From Pseudidiomarina indica (lineage in GTDB: Bacteria > Pseudomonadota > Gammaproteobacteria > Enterobacterales > Alteromonadaceae), in contig JAJUHK010000011.1 in NCBI GenBank assembly GCA_029279945.1, positions 18,331-82,330 on the forward strand: 64,000 nucleotides of DNA, written 5' to 3'. Shown here one piece after another: positions 7,603 to 17,282 of the stretch. The number at the start of each line of letters is the position of its first letter. The stretch's first letter is position 1. The position numbers and the translations under genes were made by a program. Below the pieces are notes generated by a model, which ran no database searches, was not told the origin of the DNA, and was given only the letters and a program-made list of their open reading frames with translations.

Positions 7603-10600
7603 TTATCCTCTGCTAAATTCTTCTAGTAATGACTCTACCAGTTTCAGACGTTCTTGAGTATCGTCAATTTTACGAAGAACGCGTAAACGCATTGGACCAT
7701 CAATGCGATAATCCTGTGGTGCTTGTTGAATAAGTTGAATCAAGTATTCCGGCGGAATTTTAGTCTCTTTGGAAAATTCAAAGTTAATTCCCTGTGGACC
7801 ACCGTCAACCTTACGGATACCTAGTTGTTGTGCACGCTGGCGAATCTCAGCAACACGGATAAGGTTTTTCACCGGCTCGGGCAGTAGTCCAAAACGGTCA
7901 ATCAATTCGACTTGAATCTCATCAAGTGCATCATGGCTGGTACTACTTGCAATACGTTTATAGATGCTTAAGCGGGTATTCACATCAGCAATATAAGTGT
8001 CTGGCAGTAATGCTGGGATCCGTAAGTCAACGTCGGTTTGCTCTTGTAGCAAATCTTCTAATGCTGGCTCTTTACCTTCGCGTAGAGCTTTAACAGCTTG
8101 TTCGAGCATTTCCATATATAAGGTGAATCCAATGGTTTCAATTTGGCCGCTTTGTTCATCGCCTAAAAGTTCACCAGCACCACGGATCTCGAGGTCGTGC
8201 GTCGCGAGCATAAAGCCAGCACCTAAGTCTTCGAGTTGCGAAATAGCATCGAGGCGCTTCAACGCATCTTTGGTCATGTTTTTAGGAGGCGGTGTAAGCA
8301 AATACGCATAGGCTTGATGGTGGGAGCGACCCACCCGACCACGTAATTGATGCAGTTGCGCCAGTCCTAATTTATCAGCACGGTCAATAATGATGGTATT
8401 CGCTGTTGGTATATCAATACCTGTTTCAATAATGGTCGTACACACCAAAACATTAAAGCGTTGATGATAAAAATCTGACATGATGCGCTCGAGTTCACGC
8501 TCACGCATCTGGCCATGAGCAACAGTGATCCGAGCTTCCGGCACCAACTCGGCAAGCTCTTCTGCGATTTTCTCGATGGTATCGACGTTATTGTGCAAGA
8601 AGTACACTTGTCCACCACGAAGTATTTCACGTAAGACCGCTTCTCGAATGGTAAGTGCATCGTATTCACGTACGAAAGTTTTGACCGCTAAGCGCTTGGC
8701 TGGTGGAGTGGCAATAATGGAAAGATCACGTACGCCGTGCATTGCCATATTTAACGTTCGTGGAATTGGGGTTGCTGTAAGCGTCAAAATATCAACATCG
8801 GCACGTAACCGTTTAATGGTTTCTTTTTGCCGTACACCAAAGCGATGCTCCTCATCCACAATCAATAAACCTAGATCTTGGAATTTCACATCGGCACCAA
8901 GCAACTTATGCGTACCTATGACAAGGTCAATTTTTCCATCTTGCAATTCCTTAAGAACTTGCTGGGTTTGTTTTGCTGTTTTAAAACGCGAAAGCACTTC
9001 GATACGAATCGGCCAATCGGCAAAGCGGTCTTTAAAATTTTCGTAGTGTTGTTGCGCTAATAAGGTAGTCGGCACGAGTACAGCCACTTGCTTATTATCG
9101 TTCACTGCAACAAATGCCGCACGCATAGCAACTTCCGTTTTGCCAAAACCGACATCACCACAGACGAGTCTATCCATCGCGGTGGCAGCTTGCATATCCT
9201 GCAGCACGGCGGCAATCGCAGCGGCCTGATCTTCGGTTTCTTCAAACGGGAAGCTGTTAGCAAAGCGCTGATAATCAGCCTCATCGATAGTAAATGCGTA
9301 ACCGGGTTTGGCTTCACGACGGGCGTAAATCTCCAGCAGCTCAGCGGCAACGTCGCGAATTTTTTCTGCGGCTTTACGTTTCGCTTTGTCCCATTGATCG
9401 TTACCTAATTTGTGTAATGGGGCTGCAGCTTCTTCGCCACCACTGTAACGGCTGAGCACATGTAATGATGCAACGGGTACATATAATTTGCTGTTGTTGG
9501 CATATTCAATGGCGACAAATTCAGTCGTGACTCCACCTGCTGGTAAGGTTTGCAGCCCTTGATAACGCCCCACACCATGCTCGATGTGAACCACTGGCTG
9601 CCCGATTCGCAATTCAGCTAAATTGCGTACCATATTTTCCGTGGTGACTGACGTTTTATGATCGCGGCGCCGCCGTTGTACAATGCGTTGACCTAACAGC
9701 TCGGTTTCTGTAATCACCAATAATTGTTCTTGGCTCAAGAAAAACGAGTTACCAATTGGGCCGATAGCTACCGCAACATCAATATCTTGGTCAATTGCGT
9801 CATATAAATGGTTAACTTCGGTGAGCCGCAGCTGTAGCGGCATGAGTAATTCACGGAGCGATTCCCGTCGACCGGCTGATTCAACCATAAATATCAACCG
9901 TCGATAATCACGCTCGGCCAACCGAGAGGCAAGTTTTTCCAAGGGATTTTTTAACTGATGGTTGACCGCAATTTCGCCGACTCCTGCTGTGGCAAATGGA
10001 TGTGGACCTGGTTGTGGTTTGTCAGCGGGAACCATGGCGCGGATGCGAGGTAGTGCTTTAAAATTCCCATGAATAGAATCAACGCTTAAGTAAAGTTGCT
10101 GGGGCGCTAAAATCGGTCGTTGTATATCATAGCGGCGTTGTTCATAACGCTGCTGAATATCGCGCCAAAGCTGGTCCAGATGCGCCTGTAAATCGCCTAA
10201 GGTAATTAATAAGGTGTTTGCTGGTAAATAATCAAATAAACTTGCCGTGGATTCAAAAAATAGCGGCAGATAATATTCAATACCGCCGGGAAACTGGCGG
10301 TTGGAGACCTGCATGTACACCGATTCCCGATCGTTTGAAGCATCAAACAGCTCGCGGTAATTGACTCTAAAACGTTCAATAGCAGTGGGGTCGGTCGGGA
10401 ATTCATGGGCTGGCAGCAAATCGATTGCATCTACAGTGCCGGTGGATAATTGTGTATCGGCATCAAATAATCGAATGGAATCGATCTCGTCATCAAAAAA
10501 ATCAACCCGATAAGGCTGAGTGCTCCCCATGGGGTATAAGTCTAGTAGTGACCCACGCACACAAAATTCACCGTGTTCCATCACTTGCGCGACATGACGG

Positions 10601-11064
10601 TATCCAGTGCGCTCAAGACGTTGTCGTACACGATGAATATCAAGTGTCTGACCTGCTTTGATTTGGATGCTTTGACCCGCAATATAGTCGGTAGGGGCAA
10701 GGCGTTGCAGTAGTGTATTAAGGGATACGATGACGCCACCTTTGGTCAGATCCGGTAGCCTCGATAACACCCGCAAGCGTTCCGAAATAATATCATGATG
10801 CGGAGAAAAGCTATCGTAGGGTAGCGTTTCCCAATCAGGTAGCATCATGACTGGTTGCTGTTTCGGTTGGGCAAAGTATTGGATTTCTTGTTCCAGACGC
10901 AGGGCAGTTGGTGTATCTGGAGCAACGATCAGCACCGGACCATGGTGCTGTTCAATGATCTGAGCAATCGCCAGAGCAATACTACTACCAACGAGGTTTT
11001 GCCAAGTAATATCATGTAATGCCGACTTTGGTTGTGGTGGCGAAAAAGGAGACGCAATCGTCAT
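7603..11064 (-). CDS. mfd: Transcription-repair coupling factor Mfd
   Basis: 1153 residues, close to the E. coli length of 1148. It removes RNA polymerase stalled at DNA lesions and recruits UvrA. Visible in order: a UvrB-homology N-terminal module, the RNA-polymerase-interacting domain around residues 485-550 (QPVVHIEHGVGRYQGL), the helicase with Walker A GDVGFGKT near 635, DEEH near 735 and the SF2 block TLTATPIPRT, the translocation motif region with QLRGRVGRS, and the C-terminal UvrA-interaction module. It is divergent from lolC and begins a likely mfd-csiV transcript. Confidence 0.98.
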   Translation of the reverse strand: MTIASPFSPPQPKSALHDITWQNLVGSSIALAIAQIIEQHHGPVLIVAPDTPTALRLEQEIQYFAQPKQQPVMMLPDWETLPYDSFSPHHDIISERLRVLSRLPDLTKGGVIVSLNTLLQRLAPTDYIAGQSIQIKAGQTLDIHRVRQRLERTGYRHVAQVMEHGEFCVRGSLLDLYPMGSTQPYRVDFFDDEIDSIRLFDADTQLSTGTVDAIDLLPAHEFPTDPTAIERFRVNYRELFDASNDRESVYMQVSNRQFPGGIEYYLPLFFESTASLFDYLPANTLLITLGDLQAHLDQLWRDIQQRYEQRRYDIQRPILAPQQLYLSVDSIHGNFKALPRIRAMVPADKPQPGPHPFATAGVGEIAVNHQLKNPLEKLASRLAERDYRRLIFMVESAGRRESLRELLMPLQLRLTEVNHLYDAIDQDIDVAVAIGPIGNSFFLSQEQLLVITETELLGQRIVQRRRRDHKTSVTTENMVRNLAELRIGQPVVHIEHGVGRYQGLQTLPAGGVTTEFVAIEYANNSKLYVPVASLHVLSRYSGGEEAAAPLHKLGNDQWDKAKRKAAEKIRDVAAELLEIYARREAKPGYAFTIDEADYQRFANSFPFEETEDQAAAIAAVLQDMQAATAMDRLVCGDVGFGKTEVAMRAAFVAVNDNKQVAVLVPTTLLAQQHYENFKDRFADWPIRIEVLSRFKTAKQTQQVLKELQDGKIDLVIGTHKLLGADVKFQDLGLLIVDEEHRFGVRQKETIKRLRADVDILTLTATPIPRTLNMAMHGVRDLSIIATPPAKRLAVKTFVREYDALTIREAVLREILRGGQVYFLHNNVDTIEKIAEELAELVPEARITVAHGQMRERELERIMSDFYHQRFNVLVCTTIIETGIDIPTANTIIIDRADKLGLAQLHQLRGRVGRSHHQAYAYLLTPPPKNMTKDALKRLDAISQLEDLGAGFMLATHDLEIRGAGELLGDEQSGQIETIGFTLYMEMLEQAVKALREGKEPALEDLLQEQTDVDLRIPALLPDTYIADVNTRLSIYKRIASSTSHDALDEIQVELIDRFGLLPEPVKNLIRVAEIRQRAQQLGIRKVDGGPQGINFEFSKETKIPPEYLIQLIQQAPQDYRIDGPMRLRVLRKIDDTQERLKLVESLLEEFSRG

Positions 11065-11123
11065 GGGTCAGAAAATCTCTACTGCTGCAAAAAAATATGG
11101 GGGAGTATAACTTAAGTTGCTGC

Positions 11124-11152
11124 TTGGATCAGTGCTGAGTTTTCATTATGCT
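11124..11152 (+). promoter_or_regulatory. Candidate sigma-70 promoter of lolCDE
   Basis: TTGGAT (11124-11129), a 17-bp spacer, and TATGCT (11147-11152) lie 28 bp before the chosen lolC ATG at 11181. The -10 overlaps the alternative upstream ATG at 11148, which supports the later start. Prediction from consensus only. Confidence 0.45.
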
Positions 11153-11180
11153 TGCAACGCTACTTATTTTAGGGAACACC

Positions 11181-12422
11181 ATGTTTAAACCTGCTGCACT
11201 CTTTTTGGGATTGAGATACAGTCGAGCTCGTTACGGGAATCGCTTTACCCGCTTTATTAATCGTATTGCGCTAATGGGAATTCTTATTGGCGTTGCTGCA
11301 CTCATTATTGTTAGTTCAGTTATGAACGGTTTTGAGCACCAACTAAAGCAACGCATCTTAGGGGTTGTCCCACAATTGACGGTGTCAAGTGCGGCAGATG
11401 GTACACTCGCTAATTGGCAACCACTCGCGGAACATCTCACTGGCGCAGTGACCAATATCGGTATTGTGCCTCAAGTAAGTAGCGCAGCAGTAGTGCAAAG
11501 CCAAAGTGAGCTGCGCCCCGTTATGATCCAAGGTCTATTCCCCGACGTTGCAGATGCAGCGGTACAATGGGCACCATTACAAGAGCATTTGGTTTACGGC
11601 AGCCTGACCACGTTAGAAGCAGGGAGTTACCAGGTTGTGTTAGGACAAAGTTTAGCGCAACAATTGAACGTTTGGCCTGGCGACACGATTCGGGTTATTG
11701 CCGCGGGTGGCGGTGTCTATACACCGCTTGGATTGATGCCGGCGCAGCGGCAATTCACCGTGGCCGGGATTGTTGCGATGCAGTCAGAGGCTGATAATCA
11801 TTTATTGGTGATGCATGGTGCAGATGCGGCTCGGTTACTGCGCTTACCCCAACAACATGTATCTGAATTACGATTCTACTTTGCTGATCCGTTTGCAGCA
11901 CTCACTGCTGAAACGACAGTTCAACAGCTGCTCGGAGCTTCCTATCGTACTGTCACTTGGCGTGACCGATACGGCGAATTGTTCGATGCGGTACGTATGG
12001 AAAAGCGGATGGTCGGTTTATTACTCAGTCTGATCATTGCCGTTGCAGCCTTTAATGTTGTATCTGCCTTGATGATGGTGATTCAAGATAAAGAAGCCGA
12101 TATCGCTATCTTACAAACAATGGGGCTACGACAACGTCAGCTCTACGAAATGTTTCTGGTGCAAGGTGGCACTTGTGGACTAATTGGTAGTTTTGGTGGT
12201 TTAGTACTAGGGGTAATTGGCGCTCGCTATCTCAATGAAATAATGCGCTTCTTACAGATTGATATTAGCTTTACCGGTCAGGCAGGGCTCCCAGTATTAA
12301 TGCAGCCGGATCAAATTGCCGTCATAGTATTGGTGGCGTTGGCTCTGACCTTGCTGGCAACACTATATCCCGCGTGGCGAGCCAGTCAAGTAATGCCGGC
12401 ACAAATGTTGCGTTATGAATAA
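11181..12422 (+). CDS. lolC: Lipoprotein-releasing ABC transporter permease LolC
   Basis: 413 residues from ATG 11181, chosen because AGGG precedes it and the protein then begins MFKPAALFLGLRYSRAR as in LolC/LolE; an ATG 33 bp upstream overlaps the -10. FtsX-type topology: one N-terminal transmembrane helix (IALMGILIGVAALIIV), a large periplasmic domain, then three helices at the C-terminus. With LolD and LolE it extracts lipoproteins from the inner membrane and hands them to LolA. lolC and lolE are alike, so the C/E naming rests on gene order. Confidence 0.92.
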   Translation: MFKPAALFLGLRYSRARYGNRFTRFINRIALMGILIGVAALIIVSSVMNGFEHQLKQRILGVVPQLTVSSAADGTLANWQPLAEHLTGAVTNIGIVPQVSSAAVVQSQSELRPVMIQGLFPDVADAAVQWAPLQEHLVYGSLTTLEAGSYQVVLGQSLAQQLNVWPGDTIRVIAAGGGVYTPLGLMPAQRQFTVAGIVAMQSEADNHLLVMHGADAARLLRLPQQHVSELRFYFADPFAALTAETTVQQLLGASYRTVTWRDRYGELFDAVRMEKRMVGLLLSLIIAVAAFNVVSALMMVIQDKEADIAILQTMGLRQRQLYEMFLVQGGTCGLIGSFGGLVLGVIGARYLNEIMRFLQIDISFTGQAGLPVLMQPDQIAVIVLVALALTLLATLYPAWRASQVMPAQMLRYE

Positions 12423-12440
12423 CTCAAAGGAATCACAAGC

Positions 12441-13124
12441 ATGTTGATGGAATGCCGTCACGTCTCGCGTCGCTACCAAGATGGTGATCACTACTTGGAC
12501 GTGCTCAACGATATTAATTTGTGCATTACTGAAGGGGAAATGCTTGCCATTGTTGGTAGTTCCGGCTCCGGCAAAAGTACATTACTGCATTGTATGGGCG
12601 GGCTAGATCGTCCCACCACAGGTGAGGTGTTGTATCAAGAGCATGCTATAAATCAATGGAATAGTAATCAATTAGCTGACTGGCGCAACCGTGAACTAGG
12701 TTTCATTTATCAGTTTCACCACCTTTTACCTGAATTCACTGCGCTCGAAAACGTGGCAATGCCACTGCTTATTGCGGGTAAATCTGTGGCAAAGGCACAA
12801 GCACGAGCGCAATTATTATTAGAACGGGTAGGGTTGGCGCAGCGCTTAACGCATCGTCCTGCGGAGCTCTCTGGTGGTGAGCGACAACGCGTTGCGATTG
12901 CCCGAGCACTGGCTAATGAGCCACGTTTGGTTTTGGCGGATGAGCCAACAGGAAACTTGGACGATACCACAGCTGAGCAGGTCTTTGATTTATTACTCGA
13001 ACTGAATGAAGAACTGAATACTGCATTTGTCATTGTTACTCACGATCAGGAGTTAGCGGCAAAATTACCGCGTACGATGACCCTGCATTATGGTCAACTA
13101 GCACCGCAGGAGCGTACGCGGTGA
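12441..13124 (+). CDS. lolD: Lipoprotein-releasing ABC transporter ATPase LolD
   Basis: 227 residues. Walker [10 protein letters not shown] at about 39-47, Q-loop [16 protein letters not shown] typical of the LolD/MacB group, signature [15 protein letters not shown], Walker [13 protein letters not shown] and the switch His in VTHDQE. It powers lipoprotein release with LolC and LolE. It starts 18 bp after lolC with AAAGGA upstream, and its stop overlaps the lolE GTG start by 4 bp. Confidence 0.97.
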   Translation: MLMECRHVSRRYQDGDHYLDVLNDINLCITEGEMLAIVGSSGSGKSTLLHCMGGLDRPTTGEVLYQEHAINQWNSNQLADWRNRELGFIYQFHHLLPEFTALENVAMPLLIAGKSVAKAQARAQLLLERVGLAQRLTHRPAELSGGERQRVAIARALANEPRLVLADEPTGNLDDTTAEQVFDLLLELNEELNTAFVIVTHDQELAAKLPRTMTLHYGQLAPQERTR

Positions 13125-14350
13125 CAACATCGTGGTATTTGCTTTGGCAATTGGCGCGGCGATTCCGAAAAGGGCGCCAACGTAACCAATTTATTTCATT
13201 CATCTCAGCATCATCAACGATAGGCATTGCCTTAGGTTGTATGGTGTTTATTACTGGATTCAGTGTCATGAATGGCTTTGAGAAAGTGCTCCAAGAGCGT
13301 TTTCTTAGCTTAATTCCGCATGTCGAGTTTACTGCGGTACAGCAGCAGTTGCGTGATCCAGACAGGATAATTGAGCAGAGCTTGGCCCATCCGAACGTGG
13401 TCAGTGCTCGTGCGGTTATTCGTACTCAAGCGATGGTACAGCAGGGGACTCAGTTTACCGGCATACAAGTCAATGGCATAGATGTTGAACAGCCGCAAGC
13501 TATTAAAGAGTATATGGACGACGCGACCTGGGAGAAGTTGGTTGCTACCCCCAATGGTGTCGTGCTAGGCGTCAAACTAGCCCAGCAGCTGAAGCTCAGC
13601 GTGGGTGATCAATTTACTACGTTAGTGGCGAGAAATTCTGATTTTCGTGAACCCCAACGTATCCGGTTGCAGTTAGCTGGAACCTTCGAGTTTGGGGGGC
13701 AAGTCGATCATCAACTGGCGTACGTAACGTTAGCAACAGCGCGGAATATGGTCGGTTTGTCCGATGGTGTCACTGCCATTGAATTAACGTTGAACGATAT
13801 CATGGCAGCACAGCAAGTAGCCGTTAGTATTGGTCAACAGGTTGCTGACTATATTTACTTGGATCACTGGATGCGCGCGCAAGGACATTTGTACCAAGAT
13901 ATCCAATTAGTACGGGTAGTCATGTACTTAGTGCTGGTGTTAGTACTGGCTGTGGCCTGCTTTAATATTATTTCTACCTTAGTCATGACGGTACAGGAAA
14001 AGCAGCGACATATAGGTATCCTCCGAACCATAGGCTTGCGTGCACGCCACATTATGCTCGTGTTCGTTTTACAAGGATTACAAAATGGTGTGGTTGGTAT
14101 TTTGATCGGCTGTCTCGCCGGTGTGTTGCTGACGTGGGGATTACCAGATTTGATGGGGTTGATACAATGGCTCAGTGGCGAGCCGTTATTAACGAGCGAT
14201 GTGTATTTTATTGAACAAATTCCCGTACAGCTGCAATGGCGCGATGTGATTATTGTGGCCGCCGTAGCTTTTGTATTGAGTTTTGCGGCTACCCTCTATC
14301 CTGCGTGGCGAGCAGGGCGCATCGAAATTGTCGAAGCCATCAATGATTAG
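13121..14350 (+). CDS. lolE: Lipoprotein-releasing ABC transporter permease LolE
   Basis: 409 residues, GTG start within a GTGA overlap with lolD. Same topology as LolC: an N-terminal helix around the [20 protein letters not shown] region followed by NGFEKVL, a periplasmic domain, and three C-terminal helices ending in [20 protein letters not shown]. It completes the LolCDE complex. The 3' end overlaps the convergent DUF2062 gene by 11 bp. Confidence 0.93.
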   Translation: MTTSWYLLWQLARRFRKGRQRNQFISFISASSTIGIALGCMVFITGFSVMNGFEKVLQERFLSLIPHVEFTAVQQQLRDPDRIIEQSLAHPNVVSARAVIRTQAMVQQGTQFTGIQVNGIDVEQPQAIKEYMDDATWEKLVATPNGVVLGVKLAQQLKLSVGDQFTTLVARNSDFREPQRIRLQLAGTFEFGGQVDHQLAYVTLATARNMVGLSDGVTAIELTLNDIMAAQQVAVSIGQQVADYIYLDHWMRAQGHLYQDIQLVRVVMYLVLVLVLAVACFNIISTLVMTVQEKQRHIGILRTIGLRARHIMLVFVLQGLQNGVVGILIGCLAGVLLTWGLPDLMGLIQWLSGEPLLTSDVYFIEQIPVQLQWRDVIIVAAVAFVLSFAATLYPAWRAGRIEIVEAIND

Positions 14351-14900
14351 TGTTGGTATCTTGCTGCGCGCGTTGTTTGGCTTTTTCGACCATTCGACGC
14401 GTGCGTTCACGCCATGCATTCACGACAGCTTGGCGCCATAACAAGCTAATTGTAAAATATCCTACAATACTACTGACGACAGCCATAACAAAACAACCGA
14501 GCAAAAATGCTGGACCTATGGTGGTGATACTTTGTCCCAACCAGTGCCAACTGAGTTCAAACGTAAAAGTTTGTTCAGGCTGCCCTAAAATCCATGTACC
14601 AAGCACATAACAAAAATAAAAGATAACCGGCATGGTGATAGGGTTTGTTATCCATACCATAGCTACCGCTAACGGTAAGTTGACGCGAAACGAAATCGCA
14701 GCGGCTGCTGCCAGTGCCATTTGAAATGGCACTGGGATGAATGCACAAAATAAGCCAACGGCAAAAGCTCCTGCTGCAGAGCGGCGGTTTAAGTGCCATA
14801 AGTTAGCGTCGTGCAACAAGGACCCAAAAATCTTTAAGCTTTTACTGTTTTTAACAGCTTCATGCTTTGGCATGATGCGTCGAATGAACTTACGTGGCAT
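14340..14900 (-). CDS. DUF2062 family membrane protein
   Basis: 186 residues. The conserved start (MPRKFIRRIMPKHEAV) and block AAGAFAVGLFCAFIPVPFQM identify the DUF2062 family, whose function is unknown. Three or so hydrophobic helices (about 45-75, 85-105, 125-155) are followed by a very basic C-terminal tail rich in Arg and Lys. It is a single-gene unit convergent with lolE. The TNPITMPVIFYF motif is typical of the family. Confidence 0.85.
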   Translation of the reverse strand: MPRKFIRRIMPKHEAVKNSKSLKIFGSLLHDANLWHLNRRSAAGAFAVGLFCAFIPVPFQMALAAAAAISFRVNLPLAVAMVWITNPITMPVIFYFCYVLGTWILGQPEQTFTFELSWHWLGQSITTIGPAFLLGCFVMAVVSSIVGYFTISLLWRQAVVNAWRERTRRMVEKAKQRAQQDTNTNH

Positions 14901-14948
14901 CTTTAATCCATCATAACGTAATTAATCTATTAAGCAGGTACAACGTCC

Positions 14949-17225
14949 ATGGATCGGTGGTTGTGCGCAGCACTATTTGGCTATGCTTTAACCTTTATTG
15001 TCAGTACTCCAAAACAGCTACTGTTGTGGGCTTTGCTGTTTAATGCGGCAGTTGTTCTTGCCGCAAAATTAAGACTATTATACCTGAATCGGCTCCTAAT
15101 AGGGTGCATATTGTGCGGTATCGCATGGGGAAGTATCAATGTTTATTTTTATCAAGAGGCTAAGCTTCCATCCGATTACTATGGCGTCACACTACCAGTA
15201 AAAATTTCCATTCAATCAATAACGCAAGTCTACCCGAATTTCTGGCGAATCGAAGGTGATTTGTTGGCAGTTGGTGAGGAGCTGTTGACGTATGTACCCC
15301 GTGCTCGGTTAAGCTGGTTTGCCCCCCCTGACGATTTGAAACCACCACAAGTAGGTACTGTCTGGTTGTTGCAGGCACGCTTAAAAGCCCCTCAGGGTGT
15401 GCGTAACGACGGTGGTTTTCTTTACCATCGCTATCTTGTTGGGCAGGGAATTCATGTCTTAGGTTCTATCCGTGACGGCCAGCTGCTTGGCGGGCAACCG
15501 AGTTATCGGCAGCAGTTATACAATCAGTTGTCAGAGTTGCTGCGTCACTCTGAGCATGCTGGTATCTTACAAGCATTGACTGTGGGTGAGCGACAGCAAA
15601 TTTCTCCAGAACAGTGGCAACTCTATCAGCGCACAGGTCTGGCGCACTTGATTGCAATTTCAGGTCTGCACTTAAGCTTAGTGGCAATCGGCGTCATTTG
15701 GGCCGCCCAGTGGTTGCTAAGGTTTTGTGCGCGTCATCGTGGGCGACGAGAGCAATTGAATAGTTGGTACTGGGCAATGTTAATTGCTCTTGTGGCCACA
15801 TTGTATTACGCCGCATTAGCTGGATTTGCTACCTCGACAATACGAGCGTTTGCGATGTTTTCGGTGGTTCTGTGGCATAAATATTACCGGATTCACACAC
15901 CGCCAAGCCGTGTATTGCTACGGGCTGTTGCCTTGGTTGTCATAGTGCAACCTTTTGCTCCATTGCAAACCGGGTTTTGGTTGTCGGTAGGAGCCGTTGC
16001 AACGATTTTATTGATGAACTGGCGTTGGTTACCGATTCAAGGCCGTTGGGCATCCTTACGTTCATTATGGCGGTTAGAGGTGGTGTTAACACTCGCGCTT
16101 TGGCCCTTAACAGCACTATGGTTCGGTGGGCTTCCAATATTGGCACCGCTGACTAATTTACTGGTTATTCCCGTGGTGACCTTTTGGGTGTTACCGTTGG
16201 CTTTGATAGCAATGTTATTGTTAATGCTGAGTCTGCCGTCGGCGGCAAAACTCCTATTTGACGGTGCTGCTTTGCCATTGGCAATGTTTGAGCCAAGTTT
16301 ACAAATCATTGCTGATGCCAAATGGCAGTGGCTGCCTACTCATTTAACCGGTTCTTGGAGTGTGCTTAGTATCTTACTATTGAGTTGGGTATGGCCGTGG
16401 CATTGGCGCTACAAGCTATGTTGCGGGTTAGTATTGATTTTGACCCAATTGATTAGTTGGGAGCTGCAATGGCGTGATACTGAAGTACGATTACACGTTT
16501 TAGACGTAGATCAAGGCAGTGCTATTGTGATTGAGCAAGGACACGAAGCAATGCTAATCGATACTGGCGCGAACTGGGAATTTGGTAGTTCAATGGCGGA
16601 GCGGGCAATTATTCCTTTTCTAACGCATCACCGACTCACCCCTGTGGTGGGAGTGGTGAGCCATACCGACAATGATCATTTGGGTGGTTATCTGCAATTA
16701 GTAGAAGCTTATCCCTTTATGCGTTGGTATGGCAGTGGCACCGGGCTTCCTTGTGTGGCGGGGCAATCTGGTCAATGGCGTCGTGTGAAATGGTTGGTAT
16801 TACATCCACGGCGAGTAACCAATAATCGTCATAATGACGACTCTTGTGTGGTACGGGTAACGATTGGCCAGCATTCGGTATTGATTCCGGGGGATATTAC
16901 TTATCGTGCTGAGCGGCAACTCTTGGCTTTTGTTGCGCCTGTAGCAAGCGATATTTTGGTGCTAGCACATCATGGCAGCAATAGCTCCAGTGAACGGCTA
17001 TTTTTAGCAGCAGTAAACCCTCAGCTTGCCATTGTTAGCCGCGGACGCAACAATGCGTACGGTATGGTCGCGACGCCTGTTAAAGAACGTTTGAATGAGT
17101 TACAAATACCATTACTAGATACCGCCCTAGGTGGACAGATAACATTGCGCTTTAATTCGTCAGAATGGTCTGTTGAACAGCCATGGGCAGGGGCTGATAG
17201 GCCGTGGTTTGATTCAGATAACTAG
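14949..17225 (+). CDS. comEC: ComEC/Rec2 DNA-uptake channel protein
   Basis: 758 residues in the usual three-part layout: an N-terminal hydrophobic/OB (DUF4131-type) part, the multi-helix Competence domain (about 200-480, with LTVGERQQI and HLIAISGLHLSL), and a C-terminal metallo-beta-lactamase-like domain with HTDNDHLGG near residue 570, DSCVVRV and LAHHGSNSS. It forms the inner-membrane channel for single-stranded DNA during natural transformation. Being intact suggests competence is possible, but no type IV pilus or comEA gene is in the window. It is followed by msbA after 57 bp. Confidence 0.93.
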   Translation: MDRWLCAALFGYALTFIVSTPKQLLLWALLFNAAVVLAAKLRLLYLNRLLIGCILCGIAWGSINVYFYQEAKLPSDYYGVTLPVKISIQSITQVYPNFWRIEGDLLAVGEELLTYVPRARLSWFAPPDDLKPPQVGTVWLLQARLKAPQGVRNDGGFLYHRYLVGQGIHVLGSIRDGQLLGGQPSYRQQLYNQLSELLRHSEHAGILQALTVGERQQISPEQWQLYQRTGLAHLIAISGLHLSLVAIGVIWAAQWLLRFCARHRGRREQLNSWYWAMLIALVATLYYAALAGFATSTIRAFAMFSVVLWHKYYRIHTPPSRVLLRAVALVVIVQPFAPLQTGFWLSVGAVATILLMNWRWLPIQGRWASLRSLWRLEVVLTLALWPLTALWFGGLPILAPLTNLLVIPVVTFWVLPLALIAMLLLMLSLPSAAKLLFDGAALPLAMFEPSLQIIADAKWQWLPTHLTGSWSVLSILLLSWVWPWHWRYKLCCGLVLILTQLISWELQWRDTEVRLHVLDVDQGSAIVIEQGHEAMLIDTGANWEFGSSMAERAIIPFLTHHRLTPVVGVVSHTDNDHLGGYLQLVEAYPFMRWYGSGTGLPCVAGQSGQWRRVKWLVLHPRRVTNNRHNDDSCVVRVTIGQHSVLIPGDITYRAERQLLAFVAPVASDILVLAHHGSNSSSERLFLAAVNPQLAIVSRGRNNAYGMVATPVKERLNELQIPLLDTALGGQITLRFNSSEWSVEQPWAGADRPWFDSDN

Positions 17226-17282
17226 CCAGTGACTAGGCAAAACGGTTAGAATGCAGATATTGTAAAACTTTGTAAGACTAGC

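Noticed and set aside
8525..9046. 173-codon frame on the plus strand inside mfd
   Set aside because: Antisense shadow of the mfd helicase region with no recognisable domain and no ribosome site.
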